DNA of 12,720 nt, from the NCBI GenBank assembly GCA_031365725.1, contig JANLYQ010000126.1, positions 1 through 12,720 on the forward strand. The letters are read 5' to 3'. A program made the translations under genes and the position numbers. Below, piece after piece: positions 1-8,793 of this stretch. Every line of letters begins with the position of its first letter. Within the stretch, counting starts at the first letter, position 1. The DNA comes from JANLYQ01 sp031365725. Lineage in GTDB: Bacteria; Actinomycetota; Actinomycetes; JACCUZ01. A model generated the notes under the pieces. The model did not search any database, was not told the origin of the DNA, and saw only the letters and a list, made by a program, of their open reading frames with translations.

Positions 1-2452
<2,452 letters not shown>

Positions 2453-2463
2453 GCCGAGTCAAC

Positions 2464-2486
2464 GGCAGACAGCGGCGACGTCTGCC
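2464..2486. terminator. Hairpin between convergent secA and DUF6459 genes, likely bidirectional terminator
   Basis: GGCAGAC (2464-2470) and GTCTGCC (2480-2486) form a perfect 7-bp stem with a 9-base loop. It starts 12 bases after the secA stop and lies 18 bases beyond the stop of the minus-strand gene, the expected place for a shared terminator. There is no T tract on either side; many actinobacterial terminators lack one. No other structure is seen in the 52-bp gap. Confidence 0.55.
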
Positions 2487-2504
2487 TCGCCGTCTGCGCC
2501 GACG

Positions 2505-3137
2505 TCAGGCGGCCGCACCAAGGCCGAGGGCGCGCAGGTCGAGCTCGAGCGCCGTACACCGCCAGTGCCCGTCGAAGCCTTCGATGCGCAGCGCTACCGG
2601 GAACGAGCGCGCCTCTCGGTGCACCAGGACGGCCACCTCGGCCACGCCGTCGTCGGGCCGGCCGACGTGCACCGAGCGCACCACCGAGCGCCCGTGGGAC
2701 CGCCCGGCGGCGATGAGGTGGACCAGCTGGTCGTAGATGGCGGGACTGGTCATGCGCAGCAGCTGAGCGACCGGCCGGTCGCCGGAGAGGACCTCGACCA
2801 GAGCTTGGGTGAAGCGGCCGGACCAGACGCGCGGGTCGGGCAGCTCGGCGCTCGGCGTGGGCACCGGTGCTGCCCAGTCGTCGTCGTCCAGGTCGGGGAC
2901 CAGGGCGAGTCCCGGGGGCACCGCCGGGGTGGCCGGCAGGCCTGAGGGCAGCAGGTAGTCCAGCGCGAGGGCGCCCTGCCCGGGGTAGGCGCGGCCCGCG
3001 GACCACCGGGCGACGTGGCGGTCCGGCGTCCAGCCGTCGGCGAGCTCGTCGTCGTACGGAGGCTCGCTGGCGGGGACCGGCAGCCGGCGCAACCGGGGGA
3101 GGACCGACAGCGGTAGGGCGGTTGCGGTCATCGTCAT
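2505..3137 (-). CDS. Rv3235/DUF6459 family protein
   Basis: A 210-aa protein of unknown function. The first ~100 residues are proline- and acid-rich and look disordered. The second half holds a conserved block resembling the actinobacterial Rv3235 (DUF6459) family: RFTQALVEVLSGDRPVAQL (about residues 107-125), then RSVHVGRPDDGVAEVAVLV (about 156-174) and FDGHWRCTALEL near the end. The family is commonly found close to secA in actinobacteria, as in Mycobacterium tuberculosis, where Rv3235 lies a few genes from secA1 (Rv3240c). The ATG at 3137 is preceded by GAGAGG at seven bases; a second ATG two codons later (MTM) is an alternative. No signal peptide or membrane segment is visible. It lies 72 bp downstream of the LysM gene on the same strand and is probably cotranscribed with it. 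The family call rests on recalled motifs. Confidence 0.82.
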   Translation of the reverse strand: MTMTATALPLSVLPRLRRLPVPASEPPYDDELADGWTPDRHVARWSAGRAYPGQGALALDYLLPSGLPATPAVPPGLALVPDLDDDDWAAPVPTPSAELPDPRVWSGRFTQALVEVLSGDRPVAQLLRMTSPAIYDQLVHLIAAGRSHGRSVVRSVHVGRPDDGVAEVAVLVHREARSFPVALRIEGFDGHWRCTALELDLRALGLGAAA

Positions 3138-3161
3138 GGCGAAGCCTCTCGGTGGCGGGCT

Positions 3162-3185
3162 GGTCGGTCGGTTGGTCGGTCGGTC
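3162..3185. repeat. (GGTC)6 tetranucleotide tract upstream of the DUF6459 gene
   Basis: Six GGTC units, the third being GGTT, run from 3162 to 3185. Two more GGTC copies occur at 3204-3211, overlapping the stop codon of the LysM gene. The tract is 24 bases upstream of the DUF6459 start, in its leader if the two genes share a transcript. Slippage here would change leader length but not a reading frame. Confidence 0.85.
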
Positions 3186-3209
3186 GGGAGCGGTGCACGG
3201 CTGGGTCGG

Positions 3210-4091
3210 TCAGGCGGGCGGGCGGAGTCGTTGACCCGGGTGCAGCAGGTCGGCGTCGGGGCCGATGACGTGACGGTTGGCGGCGTACCAGCGGGGCCAC
3301 TCGGCTGACACCGCGGCGGGCGAGGCGCCCGGCCCCAGATGTCGGGCGGCGATGTCCCACAAGGTGTCGCCGCGGCGCACCACGACGTCCTCACGTACGG
3401 AGGTCCCGGGCCGACGGGCGGGAGCCACCCACCGGAGCACGGCGTGATCGCGTGCCGTCCAGCGCCGCACGGCCGACGGTCGGTCCGGGGTCCAACCCAC
3501 GAGGGGGTCCGTCACGGGCACCGCCGAGGTGCCGAGACCGGGAGTCGCTGTGCGGCCCGGGCGATCCAGCGAGAGCTCGCCCGCACTCGCCCGATCCGAG
3601 CTGGTGCCGGCCCTCGCGACCGGAGCCGAGAGAGCGGGCGCCGCAGGAGGCGCGGCGAGGGCGCCGACTGCCAGGCCGGTCTGCAGCGCGCCGGCGCCGA
3701 GCAGCGCGGCCACGACCTGTGTCACGACCGCCGGCGCCCGCCCGGTGCGGCGCAGGTGCTCCGGGGAGCCCCACCCGTGCCGCAGCGCCGCGACGGTGCT
3801 GAGCCCAGCCAGCACCAGCAGCCGGCCGAGCAGCGCCCACACGGCGAAGGCGCCGATCGCCGCACCCGCCGCCAGCCCGGTGTCCAGGGTCAGGAGCGGG
3901 CTGCCGGGCTCGGAGCCGGCACCGCGCGTTCCGGTGAGGGCGGTCGCGGTGGCGAGCACGGCGGGCCCGGCCCACGCGGACAACGCGAGATAAGTGGCTC
4001 CCGTCGAGCCGAGGACCAGCAGCGCGCGCCCCTGTGCCGTCAGGGGCGTCAGCGCAGTCAGGGGCGCTTGTCCTCCGGTGACTCGGCTCAT
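3210..4091 (-). CDS. Membrane protein with C-terminal LysM domain
   Basis: A 293-aa protein. Three hydrophobic stretches at about residues 22-50, 70-100 and 121-146 predict membrane anchoring. A Pro/Ala/Ser-rich linker (about 147-232) follows, then one LysM domain (about 235-291) with the diagnostic DVVVRRGDTLWDIAARHLG start and the HPGQRLRPP end. LysM domains bind N-acetylglucosamine-containing glycans such as peptidoglycan, so the protein probably links the membrane to the cell wall. The odd number of membrane spans would allow the N terminus and the LysM domain to be on opposite sides (inference). The ATG at 4091 has GGGAG five bases upstream. The gene leads a minus-strand pair with the DUF6459 gene and is divergent from the gene at 4288. 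The specific role is unknown. Confidence 0.88.
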   Translation of the reverse strand: MSRVTGGQAPLTALTPLTAQGRALLVLGSTGATYLALSAWAGPAVLATATALTGTRGAGSEPGSPLLTLDTGLAAGAAIGAFAVWALLGRLLVLAGLSTVAALRHGWGSPEHLRRTGRAPAVVTQVVAALLGAGALQTGLAVGALAAPPAAPALSAPVARAGTSSDRASAGELSLDRPGRTATPGLGTSAVPVTDPLVGWTPDRPSAVRRWTARDHAVLRWVAPARRPGTSVREDVVVRRGDTLWDIAARHLGPGASPAAVSAEWPRWYAANRHVIGPDADLLHPGQRLRPPA

Positions 4092-4196
4092 GCGGGCTCC
4101 CTGGCTGGCGATGGCGATGGCGACGGCAGTGGCGGCTAATCACGCGCCCTAGACCTGAGATGACGATGAATGTCACTGACGTGTGTTTGATGCTGT

Positions 4197-4225
4197 TGAC
4201 GTGCAATGAACTTCATACAACGTCA
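4197..4225. promoter_or_regulatory. 29-bp palindrome, candidate operator
   Basis: The site reads TGACGT, four bases, TGAA, a central C at 4211, TTCA, four bases, ACGTCA. Both pairs of arms are perfect and share the same centre; one of the four spacer positions also pairs. Such two-tier symmetry is typical of a dimeric repressor or activator site. It lies 63 bases upstream of the GTG at 4288 and 106 bases upstream of the LysM start. The binding protein is unknown. Confidence 0.6.
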
Positions 4226-4276
4226 CTTGCTGGCAGTCAAGGGTGCGGTTGGCTAGGCTGTGCATCGGTCCACGTC

Positions 4277-4283
4277 GAGGAGG
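4277..4283 (+). promoter_or_regulatory. Shine-Dalgarno sequence that sets the GTG start at 4288
   Basis: GAGGAGG at 4277-4283 lies four bases before a GTG at 4288. It is the best ribosome binding site nearby and argues against the in-frame ATG at 4243, which has none. Confidence 0.7.
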
Positions 4284-4287
4284 TCAG

Positions 4288-4860
4288 GTGCGCTGGGACG
4301 CGTTGTTCGCCGACCTCGAGGCGCAGCTGGAAGCAGCCGAGACCGCCGAGCTCGACGCCGAGGTTGCCGACCGGAGCCGTCGTGATGCCGCGGGGCTGAC
4401 CTGGGCGGATCGGGCCCGGGGTTCCCTGGGTGCGCGGTTGACCGTGCACGTGCTCGGTGTCCCCATGCCGCTGGTCGCCGTGCTGACCGAGGTGGCCTCG
4501 CAGTGGTTGCTGCTGACTGAGCCGCCGGGCCGGTCGGTGCTGGTGCCCCTGCGCGCGGTCATGTCTCTCGGCGGGCTGGGGCCGTGGTCGGCTGCCGGTC
4601 CAGGGGGTCAGGTCGCGGCGCGGCTGGGCCTCGGGTCGGCGTTGCGTGGCATCGCCCGGGAGCGGTTGCCGGTACAGGTCCTGCTCGTCGACGGCTCGAC
4701 GGTCCACGGCACGGTCGACCGGGTAGGCGCGGACTTCGTCGAGATCAGCGAGCTGGGGGCGGGGGAGGTCCGCCGGGTCGCTGCCGACGACGGCGGCGGG
4801 CGGCGGGCGGTGCGGACCGTGCCGTACGCCGCGCTCGCGCTGGTGCGCAGCAGCGCCTGA
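4288..4860 (+). CDS. Conserved actinobacterial protein with N-terminal helix and possible Sm-like barrel
   Basis: A 190-aa protein starting RWDALFADLEAQLEAAE after GTG. The first ~40 residues are strongly charged and helical, probably a short coiled coil. Residues ~49-93 (LTVHVLGVPMPLVAVLTEVASQWLLL...VLVPLRAV) and ~128-187 (VQVLLVDGSTVHGTVDRVGADFVEI...VPYAALALV) look like beta-barrel strands. The pattern 'strand, G.V..VG.D, strand' recalls Sm-like or PRC-barrel folds. Proteins of this type are often annotated only as hypothetical, or loosely as Fis-family regulators; I see no DNA-binding helix-turn-helix. There is no signal peptide or membrane segment. It ends only six bases before the end of the convergent HTH gene. 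The function is unknown. Confidence 0.85.
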   Translation: MRWDALFADLEAQLEAAETAELDAEVADRSRRDAAGLTWADRARGSLGARLTVHVLGVPMPLVAVLTEVASQWLLLTEPPGRSVLVPLRAVMSLGGLGPWSAAGPGGQVAARLGLGSALRGIARERLPVQVLLVDGSTVHGTVDRVGADFVEISELGAGEVRRVAADDGGGRRAVRTVPYAALALVRSSA

Positions 4861-4866
4861 GCCCGC

Positions 4867-5166
4867 TCAGCCGTCCAGCGAGTCGCTCGGCTCCCGCGCG
4901 GCGTGCTGGCTCGACACGAAGGCCCGGGTCTCGTCGTACATCCGGGCGATGTAGGCCTCGAGCTGACTGACCTCGACCCGCCAGTGACCCCGGCCACCGA
5001 TCTTGATGGCCGGTAGGTCCCCGGAGCGGACGAGGGCGTAGACCTGTGCGGAGGAGATGTTGAGGGTCTCCGCGACGTCGGCGAGCTGCAGGAAACGGGG
5101 GGTGGCCGCGGGTGCCGGGGTCGAGGTCGACGCCGGGGCAGGGGTCGCGTCCGTCGAGTCGCGCAT
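4867..5166 (-). CDS. BldC/excisionase-type helix-turn-helix DNA-binding protein
   Basis: A 99-aa protein. An Ala/Pro/Thr-rich N terminus (1-23) precedes a MerR-like winged HTH at about 24-75: FLQLADVAETLNISSAQVYALV, then RSGDLPAIKIGGRGHWRVEVSQLEAYI. This is the pattern of HTH_17 'excisionase family' proteins, which in actinobacteria include BldC-like chromosomal regulators. No integrase, phage gene or att site is nearby, so a regulator is far likelier than a phage excisionase. The start is ATG at 5166, with only a weak CGGGG before it. It is divergent from the SAF-domain gene, and the dyad at 5204-5234 lies between them, which makes local or self-regulation plausible (inference). It converges with the gene at 4288-4860 across six bases, leaving no room for a terminator. 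Confidence 0.9.
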   Translation of the reverse strand: MRDSTDATPAPASTSTPAPAATPRFLQLADVAETLNISSAQVYALVRSGDLPAIKIGGRGHWRVEVSQLEAYIARMYDETRAFVSSQHAAREPSDSLDG

Positions 5167-5203
5167 GCCCCGAGTATGCCGGGCCCGCCGAGCCGCCGTC
5201 GTG

Positions 5204-5234
5204 TCTCGTCCACAGCTCGCAGCCTGTGGAGAGA
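5204..5234. promoter_or_regulatory. 31-bp dyad in the divergent HTH/SAF promoter region
   Basis: TCTC, a bulged G, TCCACAG (5209-5215), an 8-base loop, CTGTGGA (5224-5230), then GAGA (5231-5234). This gives 11 paired positions with one bulge. It lies 37 bases upstream of the HTH start and 39 bases upstream of the SAF start, so one bound protein could control both. It could also fold as an RNA hairpin. TCGTCCACA at 5206-5214 differs at one base from the actinobacterial DnaA box TTGTCCACA; a single such match is weak evidence. Confidence 0.6.
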
Positions 5235-5262
5235 ACCCGGCCCGGCGACCGTGCGGTGCGGC

Positions 5263-5266
5263 AGGA
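5263..5266 (+). promoter_or_regulatory. AGGA ribosome binding site for the GTG start at 5274
   Basis: AGGA ends seven bases before the GTG at 5274. It supports this start over in-frame codons further upstream, which would overlap the HTH gene. Confidence 0.55.
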
Positions 5267-5273
5267 TGGCCCG

Positions 5274-5918
5274 GTGCCCGACCTTCCCGCAGCCCGTGCC
5301 GCCCGGCTGCCCCGGGCGCGCTGGCTCGATGCCCGACTGCTGATCGGCTTGCTGCTGGTGCTGCTGTCGGTGGTCCTCGGGGCGCGCGCCTTCGCCGCAG
5401 CGGACCACCGGGTGCAGGTCTGGTCGGCGACCCGCGACCTGGGGTCGGACACCCCGCTCGGTCGGGACGTCCTGACGCCTCGGTCGGTCAACCTCGACTC
5501 CTCGACCGCGCGCTATCTCGCGGCCAGCGAGGACCCGACCGGCATGGTGCTGACCCGGCCGGTCGGTCGTGGTGAGCTGGTGCCGGTCGCTGCCGTCGGG
5601 CGCACCCAGGACGCCGGTCGACGCAAGATCGTCATCGAGGTGGACCGCAGCGGCGTGACCGGGCTCCCCAAGGGCCGGGTCGTCGACCTGTACGCCGTCC
5701 GCGACGCGGGGTCCGGGGCCTCCCCGGCGCCGGCGCAGCTGGTGCTGGCCGGGGTGACCGTGGCCGAGGACGTGCGCTCGGCCAGCGGTGCCTTCGGCGG
5801 GTCCGGTGCCCAGGTGGGGGTCGCCCTGCTGGTCGACACCGCACAGGTGCCGGCGGTCATCGACGCGGTCGCCCGCGGCACCGTCTATCTCGTGCAGGTC
5901 CCCGGCGCCCACCCATGA
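5274..5918 (+). CDS. SAF-domain membrane-anchored protein (CpaB/RcpC-like)
   Basis: A 214-aa protein starting at GTG. An Arg-rich N terminus is followed by a single membrane segment (about 21-43, LLIGLLLVLLSVVLGARAF). A SAF domain then runs at about 48-108 (QVWSATRDLGSDTPLGRDVLT...GMVLTRPVGRGELVPVAAV). The rest (117-214) is beta-rich and includes IVIEVDRSGVTGLPKGRVVDLY. In Flp/Tad pilus systems, CpaB/RcpC proteins have this architecture and help assemble the outer part of the machine. Here the next gene is CpaE-like, strengthening the link, but no other pilus genes are visible. Its stop overlaps the next start (ATGA), so the two are translationally coupled. The fold call is firm; a pilus role is inference. 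Confidence 0.88.
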   Translation: MPDLPAARAARLPRARWLDARLLIGLLLVLLSVVLGARAFAAADHRVQVWSATRDLGSDTPLGRDVLTPRSVNLDSSTARYLAASEDPTGMVLTRPVGRGELVPVAAVGRTQDAGRRKIVIEVDRSGVTGLPKGRVVDLYAVRDAGSGASPAPAQLVLAGVTVAEDVRSASGAFGGSGAQVGVALLVDTAQVPAVIDAVARGTVYLVQVPGAHP

Positions 5919-7282
5919 CGGGCCTGACGGGCCTGACGGGCCTGACCGGCCCGGTGCCCGTGCTTGCCGCCGTCAGCGGCGCCAGCTGGGAGGCCGCGCT
6001 GGTGTCCGCGTTGGAGCGCACTCCTGCCGGCATCACCGTCGTACGACGATGTGTCGACCTCCCGGACCTCCTGGCGGCCGCGACGACCGGCACCGCGCGC
6101 GGCGTGCTGCTCTCGGCCGGCCTGCGACGACTCGACCGCAACGCCCTGTCGCGTCTCGCGGTGGCCCAGGTGGCCGTCGTCGGGCTGGTCACCCCCGGCG
6201 ACGCCGAGGCGGAGTCCCGGCTGCGTCGGCTCGGGGTCGCCACCGTCCTCCCCGCCGACTCGGCACCCGCCGACATCTCGACAGCCATGGCCGGGGCCAT
6301 CGCGCTGCTGGCCACGAGCTCCGCCGTCGACGACGTCGGCTGGAGCCGGCCGCTGTCCGCGCTCGACGGGGGGCCGCCGCCCGAGAGCACCCCCGTGGCA
6401 GCGGCGCCGGTCGGTGCCGGCACCGGCCGCCTCGTCGCGGTCTGGGGGCCGACCGGTGCCCCCGGCCGCACGACCGTGGCCGTCAACCTCGCCGCGGAGC
6501 TGGCCGCGGCCGGTGCCACGACGCTGCTGGCCGACGCCGACGTCTATGGCGGCGTTGTCGCGCAGGTGCTGGGCTTCCTCGACGAGGCACCCGGCCTGGC
6601 GGCAGTGGCGCGGCTGGCCAACAACGGCCGGCTCGACCTCGGGTCGCTGGCCCGCGCGGCGCCCGAGGCGGCGCCCCGGCTGCGGGTCCTGACCGGCATC
6701 TCCCGGGCCGAGCGCTGGCCCGAGCTACGCGCCTCCGCCCTTGAGCAGGTGTGGTCGCTCGCCCGCAGCCTGGCCGCCATGACCGTCGTCGACCTCGGCT
6801 TCTGCCTCGAGCGCGACGAGGAGCTGTCCTTCGACGTCGCCGCTCCCCGCCGCAACGGCGCGACGCTGGCCACTCTCGAGGATGCCGACACCGTCCTCGC
6901 GGTCGGCTCGGGTGACCCGGTCGGCATCCAGCGGCTGGTGCGCGGGCTGGCCCAGCTCGTGGAGGTCGCTCCCGAGGTCGTGCCGCGGGTGGTGGTCACC
7001 CGGGTGCGCCGCGGGCCGGTCGGTCACGACCCCGGTGACCAGATCGCTGCTGCGCTCGAGCGTTACGCCGGTGTGCACGAGGTCGTGGTGGTCCCCGACG
7101 ACCGTGACGCCTGCGACACCGCCCTGCTGCAGGCCCGTGCCCTGGTCGACGTACGCCCGGACAGTCCTGCTCGACTCGCCCTCGCCGCACTGGCCGCCGA
7201 GCTGTGGAGCCCGGCCGATCGAGCCGCTGGGCCGTCCGGGTCACGGCGCCGGACCGCACGCTCGCTGCTGCGTCGACGCTGA
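5915..7282 (+). CDS. CpaE/MinD-like protein with altered P-loop
   Basis: A 455-aa protein. Residues ~14-133 resemble the degenerate receiver-like N-terminal domain of CpaE. Residues ~170-430 form a MinD/ParA-type ATPase domain: P-loop region GPTGAPGRTT (178-187), switch-like LLADADVYGG (204-213), VVDLG (291-295) and a C-terminal VVVPDD segment. The usual KGGxGKT is changed so that the GKT lysine is arginine (R185) and the signature lysine is absent; ATP binding may be altered. CpaE-family proteins localise or power Tad pilus machinery, and actinobacterial relatives are also described as septum-site or Flp-assembly proteins. It begins with four TGL/TGP repeats and ends in an Arg-rich tail (RRRTARSLLRRR). 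It is coupled to the SAF gene by a 4-bp overlap. The exact role is unknown. Confidence 0.86.
   Translation: MTGLTGLTGLTGPVPVLAAVSGASWEAALVSALERTPAGITVVRRCVDLPDLLAAATTGTARGVLLSAGLRRLDRNALSRLAVAQVAVVGLVTPGDAEAESRLRRLGVATVLPADSAPADISTAMAGAIALLATSSAVDDVGWSRPLSALDGGPPPESTPVAAAPVGAGTGRLVAVWGPTGAPGRTTVAVNLAAELAAAGATTLLADADVYGGVVAQVLGFLDEAPGLAAVARLANNGRLDLGSLARAAPEAAPRLRVLTGISRAERWPELRASALEQVWSLARSLAAMTVVDLGFCLERDEELSFDVAAPRRNGATLATLEDADTVLAVGSGDPVGIQRLVRGLAQLVEVAPEVVPRVVVTRVRRGPVGHDPGDQIAAALERYAGVHEVVVVPDDRDACDTALLQARALVDVRPDSPARLALAALAAELWSPADRAAGPSGSRRRTARSLLRRR
5918..5953 (+). repeat. 9-bp tandem repeat directly after the start codon of the CpaE-like gene
   Basis: ACGGGCCTG occurs three times in tandem (5918-5926, 5927-5935, 5936-5944), followed by a degenerate fourth copy, ACCGGCCCG (5945-5953). 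It encodes TGLTGLTGLTGP. Because the unit is a multiple of three, copy-number change would vary the N-terminal length without a frameshift. The first unit shares its first base with the stop codon of the SAF gene. Confidence 0.9.
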
Positions 7283-7318
7283 GCCGGTCCCAGGCTCGCC
7301 CCGTTCGCCGCCACCGCA

Positions 7319-7334
7319 CGCGACCTGAGTCGCG
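7319..7334. other. Short inverted repeat upstream of the WS/DGAT gene
   Basis: CGCGAC (7319-7324), loop CTGA, GTCGCG (7329-7334): a 6-bp GC-rich stem in the 80-bp gap between the CpaE-like and WS/DGAT genes, 28 bases before the GTG start. There is no T tract. It may be a weak terminator or a protein-binding site, or it may be chance in GC-rich DNA. Confidence 0.3.
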
Positions 7335-7362
7335 CGTCGTCGGCGCGTGCCACGATGGCGTC

Positions 7363-8775
7363 GTGCCCGACCGCCTGAGCCCGCTGGACGTGAGCTTTCT
7401 CTACCTCGAAGAGCCCACGACGCCGATGCACGTCGGCAGCGTCGCGGTGTTCCGCGAACCACCCGAGGGCTTCGACCTCGACAGCCTGGTGCGGTTGATC
7501 TCCGAGCGCATCGCCTTCGTCCCGCGCTATCGCCAGCGCATCCGTGGTGTGCCGGGTCGACTCGGCAACCCGGTCTGGGTCGACGACGGGCACTTCGACA
7601 TCTCCTACCACGTACGCCGCTCGGCGCTGCCCCGGCCGGGCAACGACGCCCAGCTCGCCGAGCTCGTGGCACGGGTGCAGAGTCGGCCGCTGGACCGGTC
7701 GCGCCCGCTGTGGGAGATGTACCTCGTCGAGGGGCTGTCCGACGCGCGGTTCGCGGTGATCAGCAAGACCCATCACGCGATGGTCGACGGGCTGGGCGCG
7801 GTCGACATCGGCCAGGTGCTCCTCGACCCGAGTCCTGATCTGGAGGACGTGCCGGTCGACACCTGGCGTCCCTCGGCCGAGCCCTCGTGGCTCGAGCTGG
7901 TGGCCGGGGCGGTGTCGGACACGGTGCGGCGGCCGACCGCGGTGGTCGACACGGTGCGGGGTGGCCTCACCGAGCTCACCTCGACCGCGACCCGGGTGCT
8001 CGGCGCGGCCAGCGGGCTGCTGGCCGCAGCCACCTCGGCCGCCCGCCCGGCACCGGTAAGTCCGCTCAACGTCGACATCGGCGAGCACCGTCGCTATGCG
8101 ACGCTCGACCTCGACCTGGATGACCACCGGCGCATCCGCAAGGCACACGACGCCACCGTCAACGACGTGGTCCTCGCGACCGTCGCCGGTGCGCTGCGGG
8201 CCTGGCTGCTCACCCGTGGCGAGAAGGTCGACCCGGCCTCGACGGTGCGCGCGCTGGTGCCGGTGAGCGTCCAGCCCGAGGTCGGCCCCGACGGCACGGC
8301 GTCCAGCACATCGTTGTCCGGTCCGCGGGTCGCGAGCTATCTCGTCGACCTGCCGGTCGGAGAGCCGAACCCGCTCGTGCGGCTGCACCAGGTGTCCTAC
8401 CGCATGCAGGCCCACCGCGAGACCGGTCACGCGGTCGGTGCCGCCTCGCTGGTGGATCTGGCCGGGTTCGCTCCGCCGACGCTGCACTCCTTGGGCGCGC
8501 GGGTCGCCAGCGGACTGTCCAAACGCTGGTTCAACCTGGTGATCACCAACGTGCCTGGCCCTCAGCAGCCGCTCTACGCCGGCGCTGCGCGCATGCTCGC
8601 CTCCTACCCGGTGATCCCGCTCGCCAAGGGACAGGCGCTGAGCCTCGGCCTGACGTCGTACGACGGTCAGCTCTGCTACGGCCTGAACGCCGACCGCGAC
8701 GCCATGCCCGACCTCGACGTGCTCGTGCAGTGTCTGCTGGACGCGTTCGCCGAGCTGCTGGACACGGTCCGGTGA
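7363..8775 (+). CDS. Wax ester synthase/diacylglycerol acyltransferase (WS/DGAT)
   Basis: WS/DGAT enzymes transfer acyl groups from acyl-CoA to diacylglycerol or fatty alcohols, making the triacylglycerol and wax stores of actinobacteria. The 470-aa product matches the usual length. It opens with the family N-terminus LSPLDVSFLYLEEPTTPMHVGS, carries SRPLWEMYLVEGL, and has the catalytic HHAMVDG motif with H137, H138 and D142. VNDVVLATVAGALRAWL marks the centre. A WS_DGAT C-terminal domain follows (NLVITNVPGPQQPLY, YGLNADRDAMPDLD). GTG at 7363 is chosen because it begins just before the conserved N-terminus; the in-frame ATG at 7204 would lie inside the previous gene. No clear Shine-Dalgarno sequence is visible. 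It is first in a packed set with the patatin-like lipase 18 bp downstream. Substrate preference cannot be read from sequence. Confidence 0.95.
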   Translation: MPDRLSPLDVSFLYLEEPTTPMHVGSVAVFREPPEGFDLDSLVRLISERIAFVPRYRQRIRGVPGRLGNPVWVDDGHFDISYHVRRSALPRPGNDAQLAELVARVQSRPLDRSRPLWEMYLVEGLSDARFAVISKTHHAMVDGLGAVDIGQVLLDPSPDLEDVPVDTWRPSAEPSWLELVAGAVSDTVRRPTAVVDTVRGGLTELTSTATRVLGAASGLLAAATSAARPAPVSPLNVDIGEHRRYATLDLDLDDHRRIRKAHDATVNDVVLATVAGALRAWLLTRGEKVDPASTVRALVPVSVQPEVGPDGTASSTSLSGPRVASYLVDLPVGEPNPLVRLHQVSYRMQAHRETGHAVGAASLVDLAGFAPPTLHSLGARVASGLSKRWFNLVITNVPGPQQPLYAGAARMLASYPVIPLAKGQALSLGLTSYDGQLCYGLNADRDAMPDLDVLVQCLLDAFAELLDTVR

Positions 8776-8793
8776 GACGGTGATGGTGACGGC

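Larger units (their letters stand above)
4092..4287. promoter_or_regulatory. Divergent intergenic region between the LysM gene and the gene at 4288
   Basis: This 196-bp gap must hold promoters for both flanking genes. Bases ~4140-4240 are clearly richer in A/T than the surroundings. Three GGCGAT-type hexamers lie at 4107-4124 next to the LysM start. TGACG occurs on the + strand at 4161, 4177 and 4197, with an inverted CGTCA at 4221-4225. The heptamer TGACGTG at 4177-4183 is repeated exactly 20 bp later at 4197-4203, about two helical turns. I could not settle on a convincing -35/-10 pair. Confidence 0.6.

Noticed and set aside
4867..5166. Phage excisionase and possible prophage remnant
   Set aside because: The HTH type is shared with chromosomal regulators such as BldC, and there is no integrase, phage structural gene or att-like direct repeat in the window.
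5206..5214. DnaA box and possible origin
   Set aside because: A single one-mismatch match, with no cluster of boxes, no AT-rich unwinding element and no dnaA/dnaN nearby. The dyad symmetry explains the bases better.
7204..7362. Upstream ATG extension of the WS/DGAT protein
   Set aside because: It would overlap the end of the CpaE-like gene and add 53 residues before the conserved LSPLDVSF N-terminus; family members start just before this motif.
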